From CAYMCO01 sp964388955 (GTDB lineage: Bacteria > Chloroflexota > Anaerolineae > Anaerolineales > E44-bin32): 34,433 nucleotides of DNA. A program made the position numbers and the translations under genes. The notes beneath the pieces were generated by a model that worked only from the letters and a program-made list of their open reading frames with translations, had not been told where the DNA came from and did no database searches. Of the stretch, positions 6,507 through 14,088 are shown one piece after another. Position 1 is the stretch's first letter. Every line of letters begins with the position of its first letter. The stretch lies in NCBI GenBank assembly GCA_964388955.1, contig CAYMCO010000045.1:1-34433 (forward strand). Reading direction: 5' to 3'.

Positions 6507-9434
6507 ATGGCACAAGAGAATATCACCGTAGTCGGTGCACGTGAGCACAACCTGAAAAACATCAGCCTTGAGATCCCTCGCGATAAGTTGGTCGTGATTT
6601 CGGGGCTCTCCGGGTCGGGGAAATCGTCGCTGGCCTTCGATACCATCTTCGCGGAGGGGCGGCGGCGGTATGTGGAATCGCTTTCCGCCTATGCTCGCCA
6701 GTTCTTGGGGCAGCTCGATAAGCCCGATGTGGACTATATCGAAGGGCTCTCCCCAGCCATCTCCATCGACCAGCGCGGCGTGTCGCACAATCCAAGGTCC
6801 ACGGTCGGCACGGTCACTGAGGTATACGACTATCTGCGTCTGCTCTTCGCCCGCATTGGCGTGCCCCATTGTCCCATCTGCGGCCGCAAGGTTGAGCGCC
6901 AGACCGCCCAAGAAATCGTCGACGCGGTGGTGGCCTTTCCCGAAGGCTCTCGCATTCAGATCCTGGCGCCCATCGTCAAAGGGCGGAAGGGCACCCACCA
7001 GGCGGTGATCGAGGAGGTGCGCAGATCGGGGTTTGTGCGCGTGCGCGTGGATGGCGAAATCTATTCGGTCGAGGATGAGATCAAGCTGGACCGGTACAAG
7101 ATCCACAACATAGCGGTCGTGGTGGACCGATTGGTCGTCCGCAGCTTGGAGGGGGATGAGGCGGATGCATTTCTATCCCGGCTGACAGATTCGGTGGAGA
7201 CCGCGCTGAGATGGGGGGATGGCCAGCTGATTGTGTACGACATAAGCAAGGATCCGCCGTCCGATGTGCCATTTTCCGAGGATCTGGCCTGTCCGGAGCA
7301 CGGCACGATGCTGGCGGAGATCGAGCCCAGAACGTTCTCCTTCAACACGCCCCACGGGGCTTGTCCGGAATGCCAGGGCTTGGGGACGAAGTTGGAGGTG
7401 GACCCGGACCGCGTCATCCCGGATAAATCCCGCTCCCTCGCCGATGGCGCCATCGCCGCCATGGAGTGGTCCAACACCAAGGACCAACGCAGATATTACT
7501 GGCAGATCCTCGAGGCGGTGGCGGAGCATTACGATATCGACCTCGAAGCACCCGTGCGCGAGGTTCCGGAGAAGAAATTGTCGGTCGTGCTCTATGGAAC
7601 GGGGGAGAAGAAGATTCCCATACGATATGTGAGCAAGGACAACCGCCGGGCGACATATGAAGCCGCCTTTGAAGGAATCATCGGAAACTTGGAGCGCCGC
7701 TATCAGGAGACCCAATCCTCGCGCATCCGGGGCAAGATCCAGGAGTATATGTCTGAGCGGCCATGTCCGGCCTGCAAGGGCAAACGGCTGCGGCCGGAGG
7801 CCCTGGGCGTCAAGATCGACGACACCGACATTGCCGAAGTCACCTCCTGGACGGTGGCTCGCTGTCTGGCGTGGATCGAGCGCCTGCAGGGGAAGACGGG
7901 CGTGCTGAGCGAACGCGACCGGGCAATTGCCGACCGGGTGCTGAAGGAGATCCATGATCGATTGGGGTTCATGGTGGATGTGGGTCTGGACTATCTGACC
8001 ATCGACCGGTCGGCGGCCACACTGGCCGGTGGGGAGGCGCAGCGCATCCGCCTGGCGACGCAGATTGGATCCCGTCTGATGGGTGTGCTCTATGTGCTGG
8101 ATGAGCCTTCCATCGGGCTTCACCCCCGGGATACGGATCGCCTGATCCGCACACTCACCAACATGCGTGATTTGGGAAACACTGTGCTGGTGGTGGAACA
8201 CGACGAAGCCACGATCCGGGCCTCCGATTGGGTGATCGACCTTGGGCCCGGAGCGGGGGAGTTGGGGGGCTATGTGGTGGTGAGCGGTCCGGTGGAGGAG
8301 ATCGAGAAGCACCCGGAATCGGTGACCGGCAGGTATCTGTCCGGGCAACTGCAGATCGAAGTGCCCGAATCGCGGCGGGATGGCAACGGCGCCTGGCTGA
8401 CCGTGGTCGGTGCCCGGGAGCACAACTTGAAAGATCTCACGGTGCGCATCCCTTTGGGCCGCTTTGTAGCAATCACGGGGGTCTCCGGCTCCGGGAAGTC
8501 CACCCTGATGGTCGAAGTGCTTTACAAGGCGCTGGCGCGCGAGCTCCACCACAGCCGGGAGCTGCCCGGACCGTACGACAGGTTGGAGGGCGTGGAGAAC
8601 ATCGACAAGGTGATCAGCATCGATCAAAGCCCGATCGGCAGGACCCCGCGCTCGAACCCGGGCACATACACGGGTGTGTTCGATCATATCCGATCGCTGT
8701 ATGCCGAACTCCCGGAGTCCAAGGTCCGGGGCTACAAACCCGGCCGGTTCTCCTTCAACGTGCGCGGCGGCCGCTGCGAGGCCTGCGAAGGCCAGGGTCA
8801 GCTGCGGATCGAAATGCAGTTTCTTCCGGACGTGTATGTGCCCTGTGAAGTCTGCCACGGCGCCCGCTACAATCGAGAGACACTACAGGTGCGGTACAAG
8901 GGCAAGAACATCGCCGAGGTGCTGGACACCACTATCGAAGAGGCGCTGGATTTCTTTTCGGCGCATCCGCCAATCGTGCACCGGCTGCAAACGCTGCATG
9001 ATGTGGGCTTGGGCTATCTGAAGATTGGCCAGCCGGCGCCGACGCTGTCCGGCGGCGAGGCCCAGCGGGTGAAGCTGTCGAGAGAGCTTTCTCGCCGCAG
9101 CACGGGGCGGACGCTGTATGTGCTGGACGAGCCCTCGGTGGGACTCCACGCCGCGGATGTCCACAAGCTGATCGATGTGCTCCAGCAGTTGGTGGATCAG
9201 GAAAACACAGTCCTCATCATCGAGCATCATCCGGATATCGTAAAGGTCGCTGATTGGGTCATCGATCTGGGCCCGGAGGGGGGCGAGGGGGGCGGAGAGT
9301 TGGTGGCGGAGGGGACTCCGGAGGACATCGTCAAGGTGGAGGCGTCATATACGGGCCATTTTCTGAAGCCGCATCTCAGCCAAACACTGCTGGAGAGCGG
9401 CGGCCCGGTTCGGAGCACGGCAAAGGCCACCTGA
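6507..9434 (+). CDS. uvrA: Excinuclease ABC subunit A
   Basis: UvrA recognises DNA lesions as a dimer in nucleotide excision repair and loads UvrB. The 975-residue product is slightly longer than the E. coli protein. It has two ABC ATPase modules: Walker A GLSGSGKSS at 33-41 with signature LAGGEAQR and LDEPSIGLH, then Walker A GVSGSGKST at 658-666 with LSGGEAQR and LDEPSVGLH. The C-terminal zinc module is intact (Cys757, Cys760, Cys780, Cys783). The first zinc module reads CPEH (262-265) and CPEC (286-289), so one Cys ligand is replaced by His265. AAAGGAAA precedes the ATG, and an extended -10 box lies 45 bases upstream. It is a single gene between the exporter pair and a lipoprotein; uvrB and uvrC are not in the window. 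Confidence 0.98.
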   Translation: MAQENITVVGAREHNLKNISLEIPRDKLVVISGLSGSGKSSLAFDTIFAEGRRRYVESLSAYARQFLGQLDKPDVDYIEGLSPAISIDQRGVSHNPRSTVGTVTEVYDYLRLLFARIGVPHCPICGRKVERQTAQEIVDAVVAFPEGSRIQILAPIVKGRKGTHQAVIEEVRRSGFVRVRVDGEIYSVEDEIKLDRYKIHNIAVVVDRLVVRSLEGDEADAFLSRLTDSVETALRWGDGQLIVYDISKDPPSDVPFSEDLACPEHGTMLAEIEPRTFSFNTPHGACPECQGLGTKLEVDPDRVIPDKSRSLADGAIAAMEWSNTKDQRRYYWQILEAVAEHYDIDLEAPVREVPEKKLSVVLYGTGEKKIPIRYVSKDNRRATYEAAFEGIIGNLERRYQETQSSRIRGKIQEYMSERPCPACKGKRLRPEALGVKIDDTDIAEVTSWTVARCLAWIERLQGKTGVLSERDRAIADRVLKEIHDRLGFMVDVGLDYLTIDRSAATLAGGEAQRIRLATQIGSRLMGVLYVLDEPSIGLHPRDTDRLIRTLTNMRDLGNTVLVVEHDEATIRASDWVIDLGPGAGELGGYVVVSGPVEEIEKHPESVTGRYLSGQLQIEVPESRRDGNGAWLTVVGAREHNLKDLTVRIPLGRFVAITGVSGSGKSTLMVEVLYKALARELHHSRELPGPYDRLEGVENIDKVISIDQSPIGRTPRSNPGTYTGVFDHIRSLYAELPESKVRGYKPGRFSFNVRGGRCEACEGQGQLRIEMQFLPDVYVPCEVCHGARYNRETLQVRYKGKNIAEVLDTTIEEALDFFSAHPPIVHRLQTLHDVGLGYLKIGQPAPTLSGGEAQRVKLSRELSRRSTGRTLYVLDEPSVGLHAADVHKLIDVLQQLVDQENTVLIIEHHPDIVKVADWVIDLGPEGGEGGGELVAEGTPEDIVKVEASYTGHFLKPHLSQTLLESGGPVRSTAKAT

Positions 9435-9591
9435 GGTCGCCGGGAGGGAAGGTTGCCGCAGGGGTTGGGGGGCCGGCGGCCCGGCGGGAGCATGGGGGCA
9501 ACGTGCGAAACCCCAGGGGCAGTCTGTTCATCGGTGCGCTCAACCGCAATGGTGTCGGTTCCGACTGCCGCTTGAAAAGAGGAGGTGCTTG

Positions 9592-10290
9592 ATGCGGGTG
9601 AGACCTATCATCGCAGGCGCGGCTGCAGTCTTGATGGCCGCCTTGGCGTGCAGCTTCCCGTCGATCGAGGGCCGGGAGCCCACGCCCACCCAGGCCAACT
9701 TGGAGACTCTGGTGCCCCTGCCCAGCGGGCAGGAGACGGAGGGCCCGGAGGCGGAGGAGCCCACCGGCGATCAAGTAGAAATCACCGTATATTTCACCGA
9801 TGAGAACAACTATGCGCAGGGCAAAGAGCCATACGAGAAGGTCGTCACCCGGTGGGTGGATGCGGACGCCGATCTCCCGGAGGCGGTCTTGGAGCAGTTC
9901 TTTCAGGGCCCCACACCGCAGGAGCAGGCGCAGGGCCTCGTGCTCGTGAACAGCGGTTTCACAGGGTTCAGCTCGCTGGAAATCCAGGATGGCGTGGCAC
10001 GCGTATATCTCACCGGCGCTTGCCAATCCACCGGCGCCACATACACCATCGCCAACCTTCTGAGCGTCAATCTGGAGCAGTTCGACGATATCGACGCGGT
10101 CAAGATCTACGACGAGAATGGTCAGACCGAAGATCCGACCGGCCCCGGGCCCTCCACCCCCTTCTGCTTGGAGCCCTGCCGGCATGGGCGAGGTGGGGGC
10201 CCTAAAGCCACCCGCCGCCGCGTGCGGGGGGGCGGTTGGCTTCTGGACATCGGCGGGAAAGACCCGTCTCCGGTTTCAGCTCACTCGTAG
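9592..10290 (+). CDS. Lipoprotein with GerMN-like domain (3' end doubtful)
   Basis: A lipoprotein, 232 residues as read. GGAGG lies six bases before the ATG. The signal peptide ends in a lipobox AALAC with Cys20, and a short Pro/Thr/Glu linker follows. Residues about 62-175 match the GerMN pattern: ITVYFTDENNY, VLEQFFQGPTPQEQAQG, VARVYLTG, ANLLSVNLEQF, AVKIYDENG. GerMN domains occur in surface lipoproteins and spore germination proteins; no biochemical function can be assigned. The last 35 residues (from about CRHGRGGG) are low-complexity, run through a terminator-like hairpin at 10207-10240, and overlap the stop of the convergent permease gene by 10 bases. A TAA at 10203-10205 in another frame, directly before the hairpin, would be a more natural end. 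That would require one extra base in a nearby C or G run, so a frameshift or a sequencing error is possible. Confidence 0.82.
   Translation: MRVRPIIAGAAAVLMAALACSFPSIEGREPTPTQANLETLVPLPSGQETEGPEAEEPTGDQVEITVYFTDENNYAQGKEPYEKVVTRWVDADADLPEAVLEQFFQGPTPQEQAQGLVLVNSGFTGFSSLEIQDGVARVYLTGACQSTGATYTIANLLSVNLEQFDDIDAVKIYDENGQTEDPTGPGPSTPFCLEPCRHGRGGGPKATRRRVRGGGWLLDIGGKDPSPVSAHS
10207..10240 (-). terminator. Convergent terminator hairpin
   Basis: GCCACCCGCC (10207-10216) pairs with GGCGGTTGGC (10231-10240) with a single mismatch. On the minus strand the stem is followed by TTTAGG, so it probably ends the adaptor-ATPase-permease operon. It may also serve the converging GerMN gene. It lies within the tail of that gene as currently read. 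Confidence 0.5.
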
Positions 10291-11507
10291 CGCAGCGCCT
10301 CGGCGGGTTCCAGATCGGCGGCCCGCTTCGCCGGATACAATCCGAAGAACACCCCCACGGCCAGTGAGAAGAGCGTCGCCAGAAGAATCGCATCCAGCGT
10401 CATTTGCGGGGTGAGCGAGGTGTCGGAGGCGGCGGCGATGGCGCCCACCGCGCTGGACAAACCCCAGCCGAGGAGAATGCCGAGAATACCTCCGGAAAGG
10501 CTGAGCAGCGAGGATTCGGTGAGGAATTGCAGCAGGATATCGCGCTTGCGGGCGCCGACGGCCTTGCGCAGCCCGATCTCGCGCGTTCGCTCAGTCACCG
10601 AAACGAGCATGATGTTCATGATCCCAATGCCGCCGACGAGCAGGGATATGGCGGCGATGCCTCCCAGAAAGAGGGTGAGCACGCTGGTGATCGTCTCCGC
10701 GGTGCTCAGGAAGTCCTGTTGCGTGAAAATGGTGAAATCGTCCTTGCCGACGGCGGTCCTGTGTCGTGAGCGAAGGATGATGGAGATCTCGTCGGAGGCG
10801 GCGCTGACGGTGTCGGCGCTGGTGGCCTGCGCGATGATCATGTCCACTTCATTGACGTGAGGACGGCGGATCAGCCGCGCCTGCGCCGTCGTAAGCGGGA
10901 TATAGATCCGGTTGTCCTGGTTTGAGAAGCCGGATCCGCCCTTGGCGACCGTGACACCCAGCACCCGGAAGGGCTGGCCTTCGATGCGGATGGTCTCGCC
11001 CACGATCCCCGCGTGGCGGCCAAAGAGGTCATCGGCGGCGTCAGGGGCGATCACAGCCACCGCCGCGCGTCCCAACAGATGCACTTCGCCGATGGCTTCA
11101 CCCTCGGATATCGCTAGATTGGTGAGCGCGAAATACTGGCTGGTGACCCCCTGGATCTCGGTGATCGTGCTTTCGGAGCCAAAGGTCGCCTCCAATCGCT
11201 GGGAGAGAACCGGCGCAGCAGCGGCCACCGCTGGAGCGGCGAAGGAGTCGTTCAGCGCATCCGCGTCTTCGGTGGTGAGGGGTTGGGGATTGCGCACTTC
11301 CTCATTCCCCCCGCTGACCACGAACACCAGGTTTGTGCCGATGTCGTTGATCGATCCTGTGATGGTGTTCTGCGCCCCGCGCCCGAGCGCCAGCATGGCG
11401 ATCACCGCGCCCACTCCGATCACGACACCCAGAACCGTCAAGCCGGAGCGCAGCTTGTTGCTCAGCAGGCTTTCGATGGCTTCCACCCCACTTTGCCAGA
11501 GGTCCAT
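10281..11507 (-). CDS. MacB/FtsX-type ABC transporter permease
   Basis: A 408-residue permease with the MacB architecture. An N-terminal helix (about 22-44, VLGVVIGVGAVIAMLALG) is followed by a large extracytoplasmic domain (about 45-270) and three C-terminal helices forming the FtsX domain. Hallmarks are REIGLRKAVGARKRDI, FLTESSLLSLSGG and the closing GLYPAKRAADLEPAEALRYE. In MacAB-type systems the periplasmic domain couples ATP hydrolysis to movement of cargo outside the membrane rather than classic channel transport. AGGA lies just before the start. The ATPase is a separate gene 51 bases upstream and an HlyD-type adaptor precedes that, so the three form one operon. Cargo unknown: peptides, lipoproteins or antibiotics are possible. 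Confidence 0.93.
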   Translation of the reverse strand: MDLWQSGVEAIESLLSNKLRSGLTVLGVVIGVGAVIAMLALGRGAQNTITGSINDIGTNLVFVVSGGNEEVRNPQPLTTEDADALNDSFAAPAVAAAAPVLSQRLEATFGSESTITEIQGVTSQYFALTNLAISEGEAIGEVHLLGRAAVAVIAPDAADDLFGRHAGIVGETIRIEGQPFRVLGVTVAKGGSGFSNQDNRIYIPLTTAQARLIRRPHVNEVDMIIAQATSADTVSAASDEISIILRSRHRTAVGKDDFTIFTQQDFLSTAETITSVLTLFLGGIAAISLLVGGIGIMNIMLVSVTERTREIGLRKAVGARKRDILLQFLTESSLLSLSGGILGILLGWGLSSAVGAIAAASDTSLTPQMTLDAILLATLFSLAVGVFFGLYPAKRAADLEPAEALRYE

Positions 11508-11558
11508 ACCGGTCCTAATTCGCCCTTTCGATTCGGCTGCACCGAATGCAGGTTTTGG

Positions 11559-12290
11559 TCATCCGCCGGTGATGGCGCTCGCGCCACCCATCTTCTCGGG
11601 GTCGTCGATCCCGCCTTCGACCATGCCGTCCCTGAGGAGTATCACGCGCTCGGTGCGGGCGCCGATTTCGGGATCGTGAGTCACGAATAGCAGCGTTGTT
11701 CCATGGTCGGCGTTCAGTTTCAGCAGGATGTTCATCACCTCTTCGCCGGACTTGGTGTCCAGGTTCCCTGTGGGCTCGTCGGCCAAGATGAAGGCCGGAT
11801 TGTTCACCAACGCTCGGGCGATGGCGACCCGTTGTTGTTCACCGCCGGAGAGCTCGGCGGGGCGATGGTTGAGCCGTTCACCCAGGCCGACCGCCTGGAG
11901 GGCCTCGATGGCGCGCTTCCGGCGCCCATTCCGCACGCCGGCGTATCGCATGGGCAGCTCCACATTGGCCAATGCGCTGTGGCGGCTGAGCAAATTGAAG
12001 CTCTGAAACACGAATCCCACCTTGCGGTTGCGGATTTCCGCCAACTGATCATCGCTCAGATCGGATACCAATTCCCCTTCCAGCGCGTAATCCCCCATCG
12101 TCGGGCGATCGAGGCAGCCGAGTATATTCATCAAGGTGGTCTTGCCGGAGCCGGAGGGTCCCATGATGGCCACGACCTCGCCGCGCCGGATCTTCAGGGA
12201 GACCCCGCGCAGGGCGTGGACTTCGATCTCTCCGAGCAGGTAGGTCTTGGTGATATCCCGGGCCTCGATTACGAGATCGTCATCGCCCAT
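11559..12290 (-). CDS. MacB/LolD-type ABC transporter ATPase
   Basis: A 243-residue stand-alone ATPase. Walker A is GPSGSGKTT at 44-52, the Q-loop lies in VFQSFNLL, the signature is LSGGEQQRVAIARAL, Walker B is FILADEPTGNLD and the switch His is in FVTHDPEIG. The segment DEPTGNLD and the Q-loop sequence place it in the LolD/MacB/FtsE group that works with FtsX-fold permeases. Its ATG lies five bases after the adaptor stop codon, with only a weak ribosome binding site, so translation is probably coupled to the adaptor. It would energise the permease encoded at 10281-11507 from the cytoplasmic face of the membrane. Confidence 0.95.
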   Translation of the reverse strand: MGDDDLVIEARDITKTYLLGEIEVHALRGVSLKIRRGEVVAIMGPSGSGKTTLMNILGCLDRPTMGDYALEGELVSDLSDDQLAEIRNRKVGFVFQSFNLLSRHSALANVELPMRYAGVRNGRRKRAIEALQAVGLGERLNHRPAELSGGEQQRVAIARALVNNPAFILADEPTGNLDTKSGEEVMNILLKLNADHGTTLLFVTHDPEIGARTERVILLRDGMVEGGIDDPEKMGGASAITGG

Positions 12291-12295
12291 TTTGA

Positions 12296-13690
12296 CTATC
12301 TCGCGAATGGCGGCGGGCCGCTGAAGTCGAAGATATTGCTGGGTGGATTGAGCAGGATCGAGTCTCCCGCCTTCAGGTCGCCCGATAGCAGTTGGCTGTC
12401 TGTTTCGGAGGAAGCGCCCAGCACGACGGGCACGGCGACCGGCATCCCTCCTTCCATACGGTATACCACCTGCTGGCCATCGGTCACGCGAACCGCCCGG
12501 TTCGGGATCAGGAGTACGTCTTGAAGCTGCTCGACGATGATGTTCACCGCCGCCGTCATTCCCGGCTTGACGCGCTCATCGGCGTCGACCAGTTCCACCT
12601 CAACGTCATAGTTGACCAGACCCTGGACATCGGTCCCTGTCAGCGCCACCGAGGTCACCTTGCCATGATACGTATTGTCGAGGATCGCGTCGAAGTCCAG
12701 TTCGACCTCCTGCCCGACCTGGATCTTGTTGATGTCGATCTCCGGGATTTGGACGTCCACGATGAGGCGTGACAGATCGGAAAGCTCGAATGCGACGCTG
12801 CCCGGCCCCACCTGATCGCCGGGCATCACTTGCGCGCGGGTGATCGTGCCTGTGAAGGGCGCCGCGATATGCGCCAACTCGATGCTCGCCTGCGCGGCCG
12901 CAACCCGGGCCTCCGCGGCCCGCAGATCCTCCGGATCTGGGCCATCCTTGACCCGCTCCCATTCCTTCTGGGCGTCGGACAGAGAGGCTTGTGCCTGTTC
13001 CACTTCGGCCGTCAGCACGGCTTGGTCGATCTCATCCGCGCCGCTTTCCAGCCAGTTCAGGCGCCAGACGGCCTGTTCGTAGGCCCGCCGCGCCTCGGTG
13101 AGCGCCAACTGGGCGTGGGCGCGGCTCAGCTTTCCATGGCTCTTCTCGAAGAGGTTGCGTGTCTTCTCCAGACGTTTCTCTGCCAGCACGACCTGAGCGC
13201 GCGCCCCTTTCAGGGTCCAACTCGTTGCCCGGTTGCCCTCTTGGTTCAAGGTCCACTGATATTCCGCGTCATCGAGCGTCTGCCGCGCCTGTGCCAGAGC
13301 GAGCCGGGCCTGGGCGCGGGCGAGATCGGATGTCCGCAGCTGATCCAGGGCACGCTGCGCGTCAACCAGATCGGCCTGCGCCAGGATCACATTCGAGGGC
13401 AGAGAGGTCTGCTTCAAAGTGGCCAGTTCTTGGCCGGCATCCACCAAATCTCCCACCCCGGCCAGTACCTGATCGACGGTGCCGCTGGTGGAAAAACTCA
13501 AGGTGGCTGCCTGATTCGCCCGCACGCTGCCGGTGGCGCCTACCTTGGCGGTCAGCGGGCCGGTGGAGAGCGTGATGGTCTCCAGGTTGTCCAAGTTCGC
13601 GAGTTCCTGGGAGCGTCGGATCGCGCGCCAGCCGAAGAACCCACCCACGATGACCACCAGGGCGATCAAGCCCCACATCCAACGTTTCAT
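12296..13690 (-). CDS. HlyD/MacA-family adaptor (membrane fusion protein)
   Basis: A 464-residue adaptor. It has one N-terminal membrane helix (about 5-20), then a lipoyl/barrel-sandwich half (GSVRANQAATLSFSTSG), a long Ala/Gln/Glu/Arg-rich coiled-coil hairpin (about 110-270), the second lipoyl half (HIAAPFTGTITRAQVMPGDQVG) and beta-barrel domains (LIVDVQIPEIDINKIQVGQ; VKPGMTAAVNI). This is the MacA layout. AGGAAG lies about 10 bases before the ATG. It heads the adaptor-ATPase-permease operon and has its own promoter at 13775-13801. MacA proteins normally bridge to an outer-membrane TolC; none is encoded here. In a single-membrane organism such adaptors are thought to work only with the permease. 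Confidence 0.93.
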   Translation of the reverse strand: MKRWMWGLIALVVIVGGFFGWRAIRRSQELANLDNLETITLSTGPLTAKVGATGSVRANQAATLSFSTSGTVDQVLAGVGDLVDAGQELATLKQTSLPSNVILAQADLVDAQRALDQLRTSDLARAQARLALAQARQTLDDAEYQWTLNQEGNRATSWTLKGARAQVVLAEKRLEKTRNLFEKSHGKLSRAHAQLALTEARRAYEQAVWRLNWLESGADEIDQAVLTAEVEQAQASLSDAQKEWERVKDGPDPEDLRAAEARVAAAQASIELAHIAAPFTGTITRAQVMPGDQVGPGSVAFELSDLSRLIVDVQIPEIDINKIQVGQEVELDFDAILDNTYHGKVTSVALTGTDVQGLVNYDVEVELVDADERVKPGMTAAVNIIVEQLQDVLLIPNRAVRVTDGQQVVYRMEGGMPVAVPVVLGASSETDSQLLSGDLKAGDSILLNPPSNIFDFSGPPPFAR

Positions 13691-13774
13691 GCGTTTGCTT
13701 CCTCCCCACGTGTTGCTTCAAAGATCGGCCTGGGGCGAGGACAGGAGACTGCCCTCCCACCAGGCGATAGGTAT

Positions 13775-13801
13775 ATTATACAGTGTAAAGATAACTGTCA
13801 A
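13775..13801 (-). promoter_or_regulatory. Promoter of the adaptor-ATPase-permease operon
   Basis: On the minus strand a perfect TTGACA (complement of 13796-13801) is followed after 15 bases by TATAAT (complement of 13775-13780). The overlapping TAATAT two bases further gives a standard 17-base spacer. The segment is locally AT-rich in GC-rich surroundings. Transcription would begin near 13765, about 75 bases before the adaptor start. This is the best-matching -35 among the protein-gene promoters in the window. Confidence 0.7.
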
Positions 13802-14088
13802 GGGTGACCCCCGCCTCATGCCGCCGACACCGCCGGGATGGGAGTGTGACGCGATTTTGGGGCCTTGATCCATCTCGGAATGTTTCCTGATTCCCATGGT
13901 CAGGCGCATTCTCCGCCATCGGCGGGCGCCTTCCGCTTTGAGGATGCACGACTTCGGGCCGGCATCGCTGCATGTGGGGATTTTCACACAATTGGTGACA
14001 ACCGTCGAGGGCACCAGTGACATCCGACCCTGAGAGTTGGACAAACGGGGTCGGTATCATCTGAATGAGGTTTCGATGGAGGGCAACC
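13802..14088. other. Intergenic region before GltD-like gene
   Basis: Nearly 290 bases without a supportable gene. CCGACCC (14024-14030) and GGGTCGG (14048-14054) form a 7-base inverted repeat with a 17-base loop, directly followed by a TATCAT that could be a -10 box (14055-14060) for the flavoprotein gene. No -35 is apparent. A minus-strand open frame runs across the region but resembles no family I recognise. Confidence 0.3.

Noticed and set aside
7173..8858. Long open frame of about 560 codons on the minus strand inside uvrA
   Set aside because: It is exactly antisense to a well-supported uvrA and has no recognisable domain; long antisense frames are expected in GC-rich coding DNA.
13776..14050. 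Minus-strand open frame upstream of the GltD-like gene, considered as a transposase remnant
   Set aside because: Its translation is rich in Arg, Pro and Gln and matches no transposase motif; no terminal repeats or target duplications are visible.
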